64,000 nucleotides of DNA. Origin: an uncultured Candidatus Binatia bacterium. Its GTDB lineage: Bacteria; Desulfobacterota; Binatia; Bin18. Positions 1-8,052 of the stretch are shown one piece after another. Below the pieces are notes generated by a model. That model was not told where the DNA came from, ran no database searches, and was given only the letters and a program-made list of their open reading frames with translations. The translations under genes and the position numbers were made by a program. The stretch is from assembly GCA_958296235.1 (NCBI GenBank), contig OY282457.1:2847338-2911337 (forward strand), read 5' to 3'. The first letter of the stretch is position 1. Every line of letters starts with the position of its first letter.

Positions 1-235
1 GTGTCTCAGTTTGAATTTTCCCTCACCCGTTGCCGGTGCCGCGCCCCCTCCCCCCAACCCTCTCCCCTTCGACCGGCTCAGGACAGGCCCCCGGGGGAGA
101 GGGGGTCTACTTCCCTCCCCCCTTGAGTCTGATTCCCTCCCCCCTTGAGTCTACTTCCCTTCCCCCTTGAGGGGGAGGGCCAGGGTGGGGGGTGTTCCGC
201 CGGCAGCGGTGCAGGACGATGTGCAACTGAGACAC
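1..235. repeat. MITE-like element, copy 1 (TIR GTGTCTCAGTT)
   Basis: The left end reads GTGTCTCAGTT at 1-11 and the right end is its exact reverse complement AACTGAGACAC at 225-235. The interior is C/G-rich with inverted blocks of the CCCTCTCC/GGAGAGGG kind and contains a short CTTCGACCGGCTCAGGACAGG-type repeat at 66-90. No reading frame is convincing. Two relatives occur at 47213-47357 and 57030-57164. The left target site lies outside the window, and no TA is seen directly after the right end of this copy. Confidence 0.7.
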
Positions 236-329
236 GCCCTGCCGGGCCGCCCTTGTCCTTGCTCCTCCTGTAGGGCGGCTCCCGCTCTCCTGGCGGGAAA
301 TGCGTAAACGCGCCCACCTCATGAGGAGC

Positions 330-371
330 GCGGCCATCCTGGCCGCGATTCTTTGCGGGCTGGAAGCCCGC
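330..371. repeat. Paired short hairpins (REP-like)
   Basis: Two adjacent perfect stem-loops are visible: GCGGCC/GGCCGC at 330-346 and GCGGGC/GCCCGC at 355-371. They lie in the roughly 500-bp gene-free leader before the dioxygenase gene. No promoter or coding sequence could be assigned between 236 and 519. Confidence 0.5.
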
Positions 372-519
372 ACTCCTTGTTTGCGGGCTGAGGGCGGGTC
401 TGAGCTTCCAGCAGGAAAGAGTCGGGGGATTTCAAACTGATACACCACCAAAACCGGGAACGGATTGACAGTTTTCCTTCCGCGCGTCATGTTGAGGCAA
501 CCCAGGAGGAAGCACACCG

Positions 520-1392
520 ATGACAAATTTTCATGTTGAACCGCTTAATGCGAGCTTTGGGGCAACCGTAACCGGACTCAAGCTGGCCGACATTGACGAG
601 ACAACCTTCAGTCGGCTGTACGACACCTGGCTTGAGTACGCGCTGCTCATCTTCCCGAACCAGCATCTCTCCAATGACCAGCAGGTCGCCTTTGCCAAAC
701 GCTTTGGTGAGCTGGAGTTTGACCTGGCGCCGATCAGCAACGTCAAAAAAGACGGCAGCATTCGCCTCGAAGACGATGCAGACGAGATGATTCAGGTGCT
801 CAAGGGGAATATGGGCTGGCATTGCGACAGCACCTATATGCCCGTTCAGGCCAAGGGCGCGGTGTTCACGGCCCACGTTGTGCCTGCGTCTCGTGGGGAA
901 ACCGGCTGGGCGGATTTACGCGCCGGGTATGATGCGCTTGATGCAGCCACGAAAGAGAAAATCGCCAATCTGTCAGCCTACCACTCCCTCCGCCATTCAC
1001 AGAAGAAAATTGGGTTTGCAGCCAAAAAGGGCGGCGACTATAACGGCTATGGTTTGGATGTCCAGGACCCGCCGTTGAGACCCCTGGTGAAAACGCATCC
1101 CGAGACCGGGCGCAAGTCTCTGCTGATTGGCCGTCATGCGTACGGCATTCCAGGACTGGACCCGGCCGAATCCGAACACCTGCTTCAGACGCTGGTGGAC
1201 CACACCTGTCAGCCGCCACGCGTCTATCACCACAGTTGGACCGCGGGCGACGCCGTGCTGTGGGATAACCGTCGCCTGCTGCACCGGGCCTGCCCCTGGG
1301 ACATGACTGAAGCGCGAGTGATGTACCACGCCAGAATCGCCGGTGATTCGGTATCCGAATTTGCCAGCGGCCACGAGAGCGTTTCCCGCTAG
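520..1392 (+). CDS. TauD/TfdA-family Fe(II)/2-oxoglutarate dioxygenase
   Basis: A 290-aa protein of the TauD/TfdA dioxygenase family. These enzymes use Fe(II), O2 and 2-oxoglutarate to hydroxylate small organic acids such as taurine, 2,4-D or related compounds. The HxD iron motif is in GWHCDST near residue 110, the distal His is in LLHRACPWD near residue 255, and a 2-oxoglutarate-binding Arg follows in EARVMYHARI. The ATG at 520 is preceded by CAGGAGGAAG, a good ribosome-binding site. Length matches the family (about 280-300 aa). The gene stands alone. A short hairpin at 1420-1440 follows the stop. The substrate cannot be told from sequence. Confidence 0.88.
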   Translation: MTNFHVEPLNASFGATVTGLKLADIDETTFSRLYDTWLEYALLIFPNQHLSNDQQVAFAKRFGELEFDLAPISNVKKDGSIRLEDDADEMIQVLKGNMGWHCDSTYMPVQAKGAVFTAHVVPASRGETGWADLRAGYDALDAATKEKIANLSAYHSLRHSQKKIGFAAKKGGDYNGYGLDVQDPPLRPLVKTHPETGRKSLLIGRHAYGIPGLDPAESEHLLQTLVDHTCQPPRVYHHSWTAGDAVLWDNRRLLHRACPWDMTEARVMYHARIAGDSVSEFASGHESVSR

Positions 1393-1419
1393 GCTGGAGT
1401 TCTGCGTTCCGCTCTCGTC

Positions 1420-1440
1420 ATGCCGGACCTGATCCGGCAT
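1420..1440. repeat. Short palindrome after the dioxygenase gene
   Basis: ATGCCGGA and TCCGGCAT form a perfect 8-bp stem around a 5-nt loop. This is a widespread class of small bacterial interspersed palindrome. It lacks a U-tract, so intrinsic termination is doubtful. Confidence 0.5.
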
Positions 1441-1491
1441 CCATACTTCGACTTCGCCCTTCCGGGCTACGCTCAGCACAAACGGCCTCGC

Positions 1492-1553
1492 GTTCGCCCT
1501 GAGCCTGTCCTGAGCCGTGTCGAAGGGCCTGTCCTGAGCCGTGCCAAAGGGCC
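1492..1553. repeat. Tandem CCTGAGCC..GTGTCGAAGG-type repeats
   Basis: Two neighbouring copies of the short dispersed repeat with core CCTGTCCTGAGCC(G)TG(T)C(G/C)AAAGG lie between the convergent dioxygenase and cysteine desulfurase genes. Related copies occur at 66-90, 53785-53808, 54161-54201 and 55288-55317, the last three inside genes. Confidence 0.6.
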
Positions 1554-1565
1554 GGGGTGGGTTCT

Positions 1566-2753
1566 CTACGGCTCAGAACACGGCCCGGCCCGCGTCAATC
1601 GTGTCAACGTCTCCGTAATCAGACGCACCGCCTCGGCAAGGTCTGCGTCAGTCGTATCAAAGCCGAGGCTGAAGCGAATAGAGGCTTCCGCCTCCTCACC
1701 ACTCAAACCGATAGCTCTCAGAACATGCGACGGCTCAGGTATCCCCGAGGTGCAGGCGGAACCCGTCGAAGCCGCGAGGTGGGGCTGTAAGGTGCTGAGG
1801 ATGTCATCCGCCGAAAACTCCATAAACCGAATATTCGCGTTGCCGGAGTGGCGGGCCTGCCCTTGAGGGCCATTCAACGCTATCGGCCACGGCAGACGGT
1901 TGAGCATTTCAATAAACATATCGCGACGGCGGCATAACTGCGCCCGCTTCTCTTCCGCCTCGACAGCGGCAAAGATATCTGCTGCTGCGCCCATCCCAGC
2001 GCAGAGTGGAACCGGGACCGTGCCCGAGCGCAGACCGTTCTGCTGTCCGCCGCCATAAATCAGCGGCTCGATTTGATCCTGCAATTCGCGCGAAATATAG
2101 ATGGCTCCAATGCCTTTTGGACCATACATCTTGTGCGCCGAAAGGCTCAGCATATCGGTATGGCTCGCCATTGACTTCATATCCATAGCAATGGGTGCTT
2201 GCGCTGCATCCGAATGAAATACCGCGCCGTAACTTCTCACGAGTTCGGATATTCGCCCAATATCTTGAATTGTCCCGACTTCGTTGTTGACCGCCATGAC
2301 CGACACGATGAGAACATCATCGTCCAGCGCTTCTTCCAGAGCCGCCACTTTCACAAAGCCTTCGGCGTCAACCGGGATCAGCTCCACAACAAAACCGAAC
2401 TGTTCCTGTAAAACTCTCGCAGCGGCCAGTACGCATTTGTGTTCGATGGCGCTGACCAGAATACGGCGGCGCTTGCCCTCGGTAGCCCGGCGACCCAAGC
2501 CTAGCAGAGCCAAGTTGTTTGCCTCGGTCGCTCCAGAGGTAAATATAACTTCATCGGCGTCCGCGCCGATCAGCCGCGCCACGCACGTAGCGGCTTTTTC
2601 TACGGCGCTTTCGGACTCCCAACCAAGACTATGATCCGAGGAATGCGGATTACCGAATGACTCCGCATAATATGGGGTCATGGCAGCCACAACACGCGCA
2701 TTGACCGGCGTTGTTGCCTGATGGTCGAGATAGAGAGTCTTACCGATTTTCAT
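1566..2753 (-). CDS. sspA: Cysteine desulfurase of the PT system (SspA/DndA/IscS-like)
   Basis: A 395-aa PLP-dependent cysteine desulfurase, fold-type I. It mobilises sulfur from L-cysteine as an enzyme persulfide. The PLP Lys is in LSAHKMYGPKG near residue 205 and the persulfide Cys is in STGSACTSG near 330. The N-terminal LYLDHQATTP and the SGATEANN motif are typical of the IscS/NifS group. It diverges from the sspBCD-like operon with 93 bp between starts, so a sulfur-donor role to SspD in DNA phosphorothioation is the natural reading. No IscU or other Fe-S assembly gene is adjacent, which argues against housekeeping IscS. The ATG at 2753 begins MKIGKTLYLD. Confidence 0.85.
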   Translation of the reverse strand: MKIGKTLYLDHQATTPVNARVVAAMTPYYAESFGNPHSSDHSLGWESESAVEKAATCVARLIGADADEVIFTSGATEANNLALLGLGRRATEGKRRRILVSAIEHKCVLAAARVLQEQFGFVVELIPVDAEGFVKVAALEEALDDDVLIVSVMAVNNEVGTIQDIGRISELVRSYGAVFHSDAAQAPIAMDMKSMASHTDMLSLSAHKMYGPKGIGAIYISRELQDQIEPLIYGGGQQNGLRSGTVPVPLCAGMGAAADIFAAVEAEEKRAQLCRRRDMFIEMLNRLPWPIALNGPQGQARHSGNANIRFMEFSADDILSTLQPHLAASTGSACTSGIPEPSHVLRAIGLSGEEAEASIRFSLGFDTTDADLAEAVRLITETLTRLTRAGPCSEP

Positions 2754-2787
2754 TGTTTCTCAACAGTTTGCAGGCTCTTTTCTAACT

Positions 2788-2818
2788 TTAACATAAGATA
2801 TAGGATACGAACTATACA
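2788..2818 (+). promoter_or_regulatory. Possible sigma70-type promoter for the PT operon
   Basis: In the AT-rich gap between the divergent sspA and sspB starts, TTAACA (2788-2793) and TATACA (2813-2818) are spaced 19 bp apart, slightly long for sigma70. The first start codon is about 29 bp downstream. This is pattern-based only. The short shared gap implies coordinated control of the two transcripts. Confidence 0.3.
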
Positions 2819-2846
2819 TGACCTGGAGCCCCCATCCAGAGGACAC

Positions 2847-3809
2847 ATGACACGCGGCCCACTTTTTCAAGACGGCTACACTCCGCATTTTTCGGGACAC
2901 GAAACCTTCCCGCTCCGCTATGGCTGGCTGAAAAAAGTATTCGACCGGGTCGCCGAAACCGAAGACAAGCCCGATAACAGAAACGTCTGTTGGGACGACG
3001 GGGCCATTGCACGTTTTGGCGTTGGTAAAAACATGGTGGCTTCCATGCGCCATTGGGCAAAAGCGAGTGGCATCATTGAGGAGCCGAACGGTACAAACGC
3101 TGTCCGCCCGACAGAACTTGGCCGTATGCTTTTCGGGCCGAATGGGCTTGACCCGTATATGGAGCACCCCGCCACGCTTTGGCTGATCCATTGGCAATTG
3201 GCGGCATATCCCGAAAAAACAACTTGGTTTTGGGCATTCAGCCACTATCCTGCCGTGACCTTTGACCGGGACAGTCTTGTCAAGAAACTCGAACGCCTCG
3301 CCCAAGACCGACCCTGGCCGCGTATAGCAGGGAATACAATTAAAAACGATGTTGCCTGCTTCACTCGGACCTATGTCGCCCGGCAGGCGTCGGGAAAGAT
3401 GAGACACGATGACGTGCTTGAGTCGCCCCTGACCGAGTTGGGCCTCATCAAGTCTATCGGTAAACAAGACGGATTTCGTTTTGTACGTGGCCCAAAGCCT
3501 ACGTTGAGCGATGGTGTATTTGTCTATGCGCTAACCGACCTTTGGGCGCGCTATTTTCCTAACGCGGCCACGCTGTCGTTTGAGGCCATTGCCCACGCGC
3601 CCGGTGGACCGGGCCGGGTCTTTCTGTTTGACGAGAACGATGTAGCCGACCGTCTTGTCGCACTTGACGAAGTGACACGCGGCAAGCTCAGATGGTCCGA
3701 GACCGCCGGGCTGAAGCAAGTGGTACGTACTATCGATATTGGTGAAGAAGCCGCGCTTTCCTATGTGTCGAGCGACTACCACGAGCGTACCGGCAAGAAG
3801 GCTGCCTGA
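2847..3809 (+). CDS. sspB: DUF4007 protein, SspB-like PT-modification nickase
   Basis: About 320 aa. The N-terminus has the DUF4007 signature FSGHETFPLRYGWLKK. SspB of the SspABCD phosphorothioation systems is, as I recall, a DUF4007 protein with DNA-nicking activity that opens one strand for sulfur insertion. That assignment comes from family knowledge; the sequence itself shows only the DUF4007 match and the operon context. The ATG at 2847 is chosen because AGAGGA precedes it and the conserved region starts about 12 residues later; an upstream in-frame start at 2721 would run back into sspA. The stop codon TGA overlaps the next ATG by one base (TGATG), pointing to translational coupling with the ATPase gene. 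Confidence 0.82.
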   Translation: MTRGPLFQDGYTPHFSGHETFPLRYGWLKKVFDRVAETEDKPDNRNVCWDDGAIARFGVGKNMVASMRHWAKASGIIEEPNGTNAVRPTELGRMLFGPNGLDPYMEHPATLWLIHWQLAAYPEKTTWFWAFSHYPAVTFDRDSLVKKLERLAQDRPWPRIAGNTIKNDVACFTRTYVARQASGKMRHDDVLESPLTELGLIKSIGKQDGFRFVRGPKPTLSDGVFVYALTDLWARYFPNAATLSFEAIAHAPGGPGRVFLFDENDVADRLVALDEVTRGKLRWSETAGLKQVVRTIDIGEEAALSYVSSDYHERTGKKAA

Positions 3810-6800
3810 TGGCACTATACGAACGGGTCCGCATAGCACGCCGCTTTCTGAGATCGATTCGTATTGACGCCGACCTGGGTGAATCCGCTGCGCTCAACGG
3901 GTTCGTCTGTCCCCAATCGTCGGCTGACGTTCTCATGACAATGGCGCGTCATGTCTCTGAAACAGGACACGGCGCATTTACATGGACCGGTCCATACGGG
4001 AGCGGAAAGTCAAGCCTTGTCGTTGCACTGAGCGCCTTGCTGAACGGTAATGCGGGACTGCGAGACAAAGCAGTGCGGGTCTTCGGGAAAGATTTGACAG
4101 AAACGATTTGGAGCGCATTGCCGACGGGTCCCAAAGGCTGGCGAGTTGTTCCGGTCGTTGGCAGGCGTGACCATCCTGTCCGCGTCATTGGAGAAGCCGT
4201 TCGGAACGCAGGGCTTGTATCGCGCCGGCCTCGCGGCGGTTGGACGGAGAGCAAACTGATCGCCACGTTGATAGCCGCGGCTGCCGAAAAGCCTGAGACT
4301 CATGGCGGTCTGATTCTGTTTATCGACGAAATGGGCAAGTTTCTCGAAGCCGCGGCGCAGGACAGCTCCGACATCTATATTATACAGCAACTTGCAGAGG
4401 CCGCTTCACGAAGCAATGGGCGTTTTCTTATTGTTGGAGTGTTGCATCAGGCATTTGAGGAGTACGCTCATCGGCTTTCGCGGGAGATGCGCGACGAGTG
4501 GGCCAAGATTCAGGGACGTTTCATTGACCTTGTTGTAGACACTGCCGGTGAAGAGCAGATTGACCTGATTTCCCGTGCGATTGAGAACGACCATCATCCA
4601 CAAGAACCGAGCGAGTCAGCGTCTACGGTTGCTGTGATTGCGCGCCGCGAACGCCTGAGTGACGCTGAGCGGTTCGCCTCCCTGCTTGAAGCGTGCTGGC
4701 CGTTGCATCCGGTTGTGGCCTGTCTGCTCGGGCCAATATCGCGCCGACGCTTCGGTCAGAACCAACGCAGCATCTTTGGCTTTCTGAACTCATCCGAACC
4801 ATACGGCTTTCAGGATTTTCTCAAATACGCCGGGGATAGCGAGCGGTACAGCCCAGATCGTCTCTGGGATTATCTGCGCGCCAATCTGGAACCCTCCATT
4901 CTGGCTTCGCCTGACGGGCACCGCTGGGCCTCAGCGGTGGAAGCGCTTGAACGCTGTGAGTCCATTGGTGGAGATGCCCTCCACATCAAATTGCTCAAGA
5001 CGGTCGGTGTCATTGATCTGTTTAAGGAGCGCTCGGGGCTCATCGCGAGTTTCGAGCTGCTACAAAGCTGTTTCCCCGGCATTTCAGTCAAAGCGCTTCG
5101 AGCAGCATTGTCCCAACTCGACGCATGGTCGTTCACAATTTTCAAAAAGTTTCTTGGCGCTTACACCATTTTTGCCGGGAGCGATTTTGATATTGACCAA
5201 GCCGTTCGAACGGCGCTTGATGAGCTTGACGAAATTGATTTCGAGACTCTGAAATCCCTTGCAGGGCTTCAGCCGATTCTCGCCAAGCGCCACTATCACG
5301 AGACCGGCGCGCTACGCTGGTTCGATGTGGATATCGTTCCGCTCAGCGATCTTATTGAATATGCCTCTCGCTCCGAACCTAAAAACGGCGCAATAGGTCA
5401 GTTCGTGCTCGCAATAGCGACTGAAGGAGAAGACGAAGAGCAGGAGAAAGACTTATGCCGCAAGGCGGCACGTCACGGCGCCGAATGGGATATTGTCGTT
5501 GGTACTTCGAGTAGGTCTCGGGCTGTGATTCCGCTGGCGCAGGAACTGCTCGCGCTAGAAAACGTCAGCAATGACCATCCTGAGTTGGCGGGCGATCCTG
5601 TGGCAAGGCGGGAAGTTGATGCCCGGCTTGCGGATATGCAGGCCCTTCTTGAAGCGGAATTGCACAAGGCATTCGACAACGCGCTGTGGTTCCGAGAGAA
5701 CTCTGCCCCCGAGCTTTTACAACAAGTGGACCTAAACCGTATCGCCTCCGATTTAGCCGGTAGCCGTTTCAAGCAGTGTCCCTACCTGCCCAACGAACTG
5801 CTCAACCGCTACAAACCGTCAACGAGCGCTATTGCGGCACAGAACAACTTGTTACGGCACATGGTCCTGAACGAAGGTGAGCCGCGTCTGGGTATTGAGG
5901 GCTTCCCTGCCGAAGGTGGTTTGTTCGCTTCCATTCTTGAGTCAAGCGGACTCTACGTACAAGACGGCAAGCGTTGGCATTTCGTTTCACCAACGAAAAC
6001 TCATAATGATCCCAGCCGTCTCGCTCCGCTGTGGGAAACCACGCTCGCATATTTGGAAGAGAACGCTAAGCGCCCAGTTGCCGTCTCCGAACTGTTCGAC
6101 CTGTGGAGCAAACCGCCATTCGGCCTCAAGGACGGGCTCATGCCGATTCTTGCCGTCGCGTTTGTGTTGTCACGCCGCGATAAACTGGCGGTCTATCGAG
6201 ACGGTATTTTTCGAGCACGATTTGACGACGTGGATGTCGAATATCTGGCAAAGAATGCGGCCAACATACAGTTGCGCTGGATGGACCTGTCGGAGGTTTC
6301 CCGCAGTTTGCTTTCTGGTATGGCGCAGGTCGTCCGTGATCTCGACAGCGCAAACACTCTTATTCATCTGGAGCCTATTCATGTTGGCCGCGGCCTCGTG
6401 GCGATCTACGATCAACTGCCGCAATGGACCACGCGAACGATGCGGCTGTCTACAAACGCCATGCGTGTCCGCGATATTTTCAAACGTGCGCACGATCCCC
6501 ATACGTTTCTGTTTGAGGACATTCCGGGAACGCTCGGCGAAGATGTAGCGCTATCCAATAACCAGGATGCCCGTCGGATCATCGCCAGCGTCCGAGAAGG
6601 ATTGGAGGAATTGGTCCAAGCCTACCCTGAAATGCTTCACCGCTTACGTGATGTCATGCTGTCGGAATTGCAGGTCCCAAATATCTCGCCGCAATCGCTG
6701 GCGGAATTACGCGCCCGTGCCGAAAATATCAGGCAGCTTGCCGGGGATTTCAGGCTCGAAGCCTTTGTTGGCAGGCTCTCGCAGTTCGACGGCAGCGACC

Positions 6801-7213
6801 AGAGTTTTGAGGGGATAGCAAGCCTCGCGGCGAACAAGCCTCCCCGCGATTGGGTTGATCCTGATCTTGACCAAGCCGCTATTGAGCTTGCCGATCTGTC
6901 ACAAAAATTCCTCCGCGCAGAGGTATTTGCCCGCGTGAAGGGCCGACCGAACAAACGGCACGCCCTGGCTGTGGTGGTGGGTATGGGTGGCCGGCCAACG
7001 CCGGTCCATGACGAGTTCGATATTACCGACCTGGAACGTGTGGAAGTGGAGGCGCTATTCGCAAAAGTAGACGAGGTTCTGGACTACAGTGGAGAGAGGC
7101 AGCGTAACATAATCCTGGCTACCCTGGCAGAGTTGAGTGCCAAGTATCTCAAAGCCGCTACGGAAACCAATTCGACCGAGAAGAGTTGGAAAAAGAGGCG
7201 GAGAGTGTCGTGA
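3809..7213 (+). CDS. sspC: Large P-loop ATPase, SspC-like (BrxC-related)
   Basis: 1134 aa. Walker A is GPYGSGKSSL near residue 54-63 and Walker B is LILFIDEMGKF near 170. The long C-terminal part has no motif I recognise. The architecture resembles the large ATPases SspC of PT systems and BrxC/PglY of BREX; the flanking DUF4007 and PP-loop genes favour SspC. It probably couples ATP hydrolysis to assembly or movement of the sulfur-insertion complex on DNA. It overlaps sspB by 1 bp and its stop (TGA 7211-7213) overlaps the GTG proposed for sspD. Codon use and GC are similar to sspB and sspD. Confidence 0.8.
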   Translation: MALYERVRIARRFLRSIRIDADLGESAALNGFVCPQSSADVLMTMARHVSETGHGAFTWTGPYGSGKSSLVVALSALLNGNAGLRDKAVRVFGKDLTETIWSALPTGPKGWRVVPVVGRRDHPVRVIGEAVRNAGLVSRRPRGGWTESKLIATLIAAAAEKPETHGGLILFIDEMGKFLEAAAQDSSDIYIIQQLAEAASRSNGRFLIVGVLHQAFEEYAHRLSREMRDEWAKIQGRFIDLVVDTAGEEQIDLISRAIENDHHPQEPSESASTVAVIARRERLSDAERFASLLEACWPLHPVVACLLGPISRRRFGQNQRSIFGFLNSSEPYGFQDFLKYAGDSERYSPDRLWDYLRANLEPSILASPDGHRWASAVEALERCESIGGDALHIKLLKTVGVIDLFKERSGLIASFELLQSCFPGISVKALRAALSQLDAWSFTIFKKFLGAYTIFAGSDFDIDQAVRTALDELDEIDFETLKSLAGLQPILAKRHYHETGALRWFDVDIVPLSDLIEYASRSEPKNGAIGQFVLAIATEGEDEEQEKDLCRKAARHGAEWDIVVGTSSRSRAVIPLAQELLALENVSNDHPELAGDPVARREVDARLADMQALLEAELHKAFDNALWFRENSAPELLQQVDLNRIASDLAGSRFKQCPYLPNELLNRYKPSTSAIAAQNNLLRHMVLNEGEPRLGIEGFPAEGGLFASILESSGLYVQDGKRWHFVSPTKTHNDPSRLAPLWETTLAYLEENAKRPVAVSELFDLWSKPPFGLKDGLMPILAVAFVLSRRDKLAVYRDGIFRARFDDVDVEYLAKNAANIQLRWMDLSEVSRSLLSGMAQVVRDLDSANTLIHLEPIHVGRGLVAIYDQLPQWTTRTMRLSTNAMRVRDIFKRAHDPHTFLFEDIPGTLGEDVALSNNQDARRIIASVREGLEELVQAYPEMLHRLRDVMLSELQVPNISPQSLAELRARAENIRQLAGDFRLEAFVGRLSQFDGSDQSFEGIASLAANKPPRDWVDPDLDQAAIELADLSQKFLRAEVFARVKGRPNKRHALAVVVGMGGRPTPVHDEFDITDLERVEVEALFAKVDEVLDYSGERQRNIILATLAELSAKYLKAATETNSTEKSWKKRRRVS

Positions 7214-8052
7214 GTATGGCAGAGACGGAACGGCACGTACTCGGTCTGTCCGGCGGGCGTGACAGTGCTGCGCTTGCGGTTTATATGCGACAGCAGCATC
7301 CTGCTCTCGACATTCAGTATTTCTTCACGGATACGGGCAAGGAATTGCCCGAGGTCTACGAGTTTCTTGGACGGTTGGAAGGTTTTCTCGGACAGACCAT
7401 ATTGCGGCTGAATCCTGACCGGGATTTTGATTTCTGGCTGAAGCAGTACAACGATTTTCTGCCATCGCCACAAACTCGCTGGTGTACCCGGCAACTCAAG
7501 CTGCGCCCGTTTGAGCGCTGGCTGCGTCCGATGTTGGAAGAGGGTGAGACGATCTACAGCTATGTGGCGATCCGCAGTGACGAAGAATACCGGGAGGGCT
7601 ACGCATCCAAGCATGACAAGCTCGTCGTCAAACTCCCCTTCAAGGAGGCGGGTATCGACAAGCCCGGTGTTCTGGAGATTCTTGATGGTGCCGGGTTGGG
7701 CTTACCGAAATACTATTCCTGGCGTACCCGAAGCGGCTGCACGTTTTGCTTTTTTCAGCAGAAGATTGAATGGGTACGCCTCAAAGAGCAGCACCCTGAT
7801 GCTTTTGAGGAAGCCAAGCGCTACGAAAAGACCGCTGTCGAAAACGGTTCACCGTTTACCTGGAGTCAAGGTGAGTCATTGGAAGAGTTGGAACAGCCGA
7901 AACGCATTAAGCAAATCATGAAAGATCACGAACAACGCCTTGCACGTCAGCGCTCCAAGGTCCAGCCCAACCCATTAAGGCCGGATAGCGAGCCGCTGGA
8001 CATTGATGATCTCTATGGAAAAGCAAAGGTGTGTTTGGCGTGTCATAAGTGA
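7210..8052 (+). CDS. sspD: PAPS-reductase-like PP-loop enzyme, SspD/DndC-like
   Basis: About 280 aa, adenine nucleotide alpha-hydrolase (PP-loop) superfamily. The PP-loop SGGRDS is at residues 13-18. Cys residues likely to hold an Fe-S cluster are in WCTRQLK near 90 and GCTFC near 175, and a further pair ends the protein (CLACHK). DndC/SspD enzymes activate the DNA phosphate and pass sulfur to the backbone. The GTG at 7210 overlaps the sspC stop as GTGA; ATG 7216 is the alternative, and a TTG at 7186 would overlap more. The last codons overlap the next gene's GTG in the same GTGA manner. The C-terminal coding region has a decayed copy at 13182-13301. Confidence 0.82.
   Translation: MSMAETERHVLGLSGGRDSAALAVYMRQQHPALDIQYFFTDTGKELPEVYEFLGRLEGFLGQTILRLNPDRDFDFWLKQYNDFLPSPQTRWCTRQLKLRPFERWLRPMLEEGETIYSYVAIRSDEEYREGYASKHDKLVVKLPFKEAGIDKPGVLEILDGAGLGLPKYYSWRTRSGCTFCFFQQKIEWVRLKEQHPDAFEEAKRYEKTAVENGSPFTWSQGESLEELEQPKRIKQIMKDHEQRLARQRSKVQPNPLRPDSEPLDIDDLYGKAKVCLACHK

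Noticed and set aside
78..526. Overlapping reading frames in the repeat-rich left end
   Set aside because: They are Pro/Gly/Arg-rich translations of palindromic repeats with no conserved motif, so they are treated as non-coding.
1420..1866. Plus-strand 148-aa frame over the end of the desulfurase gene
   Set aside because: It translates dispersed repeats and the antisense of sspA; no start site or family supports it.
3809..7213. BREX system (BrxC) instead of SspC
   Set aside because: No PglX methylase, PglZ phosphatase or BrxL-like gene is nearby, while DUF4007, PP-loop and desulfurase genes are, which fits a PT system.
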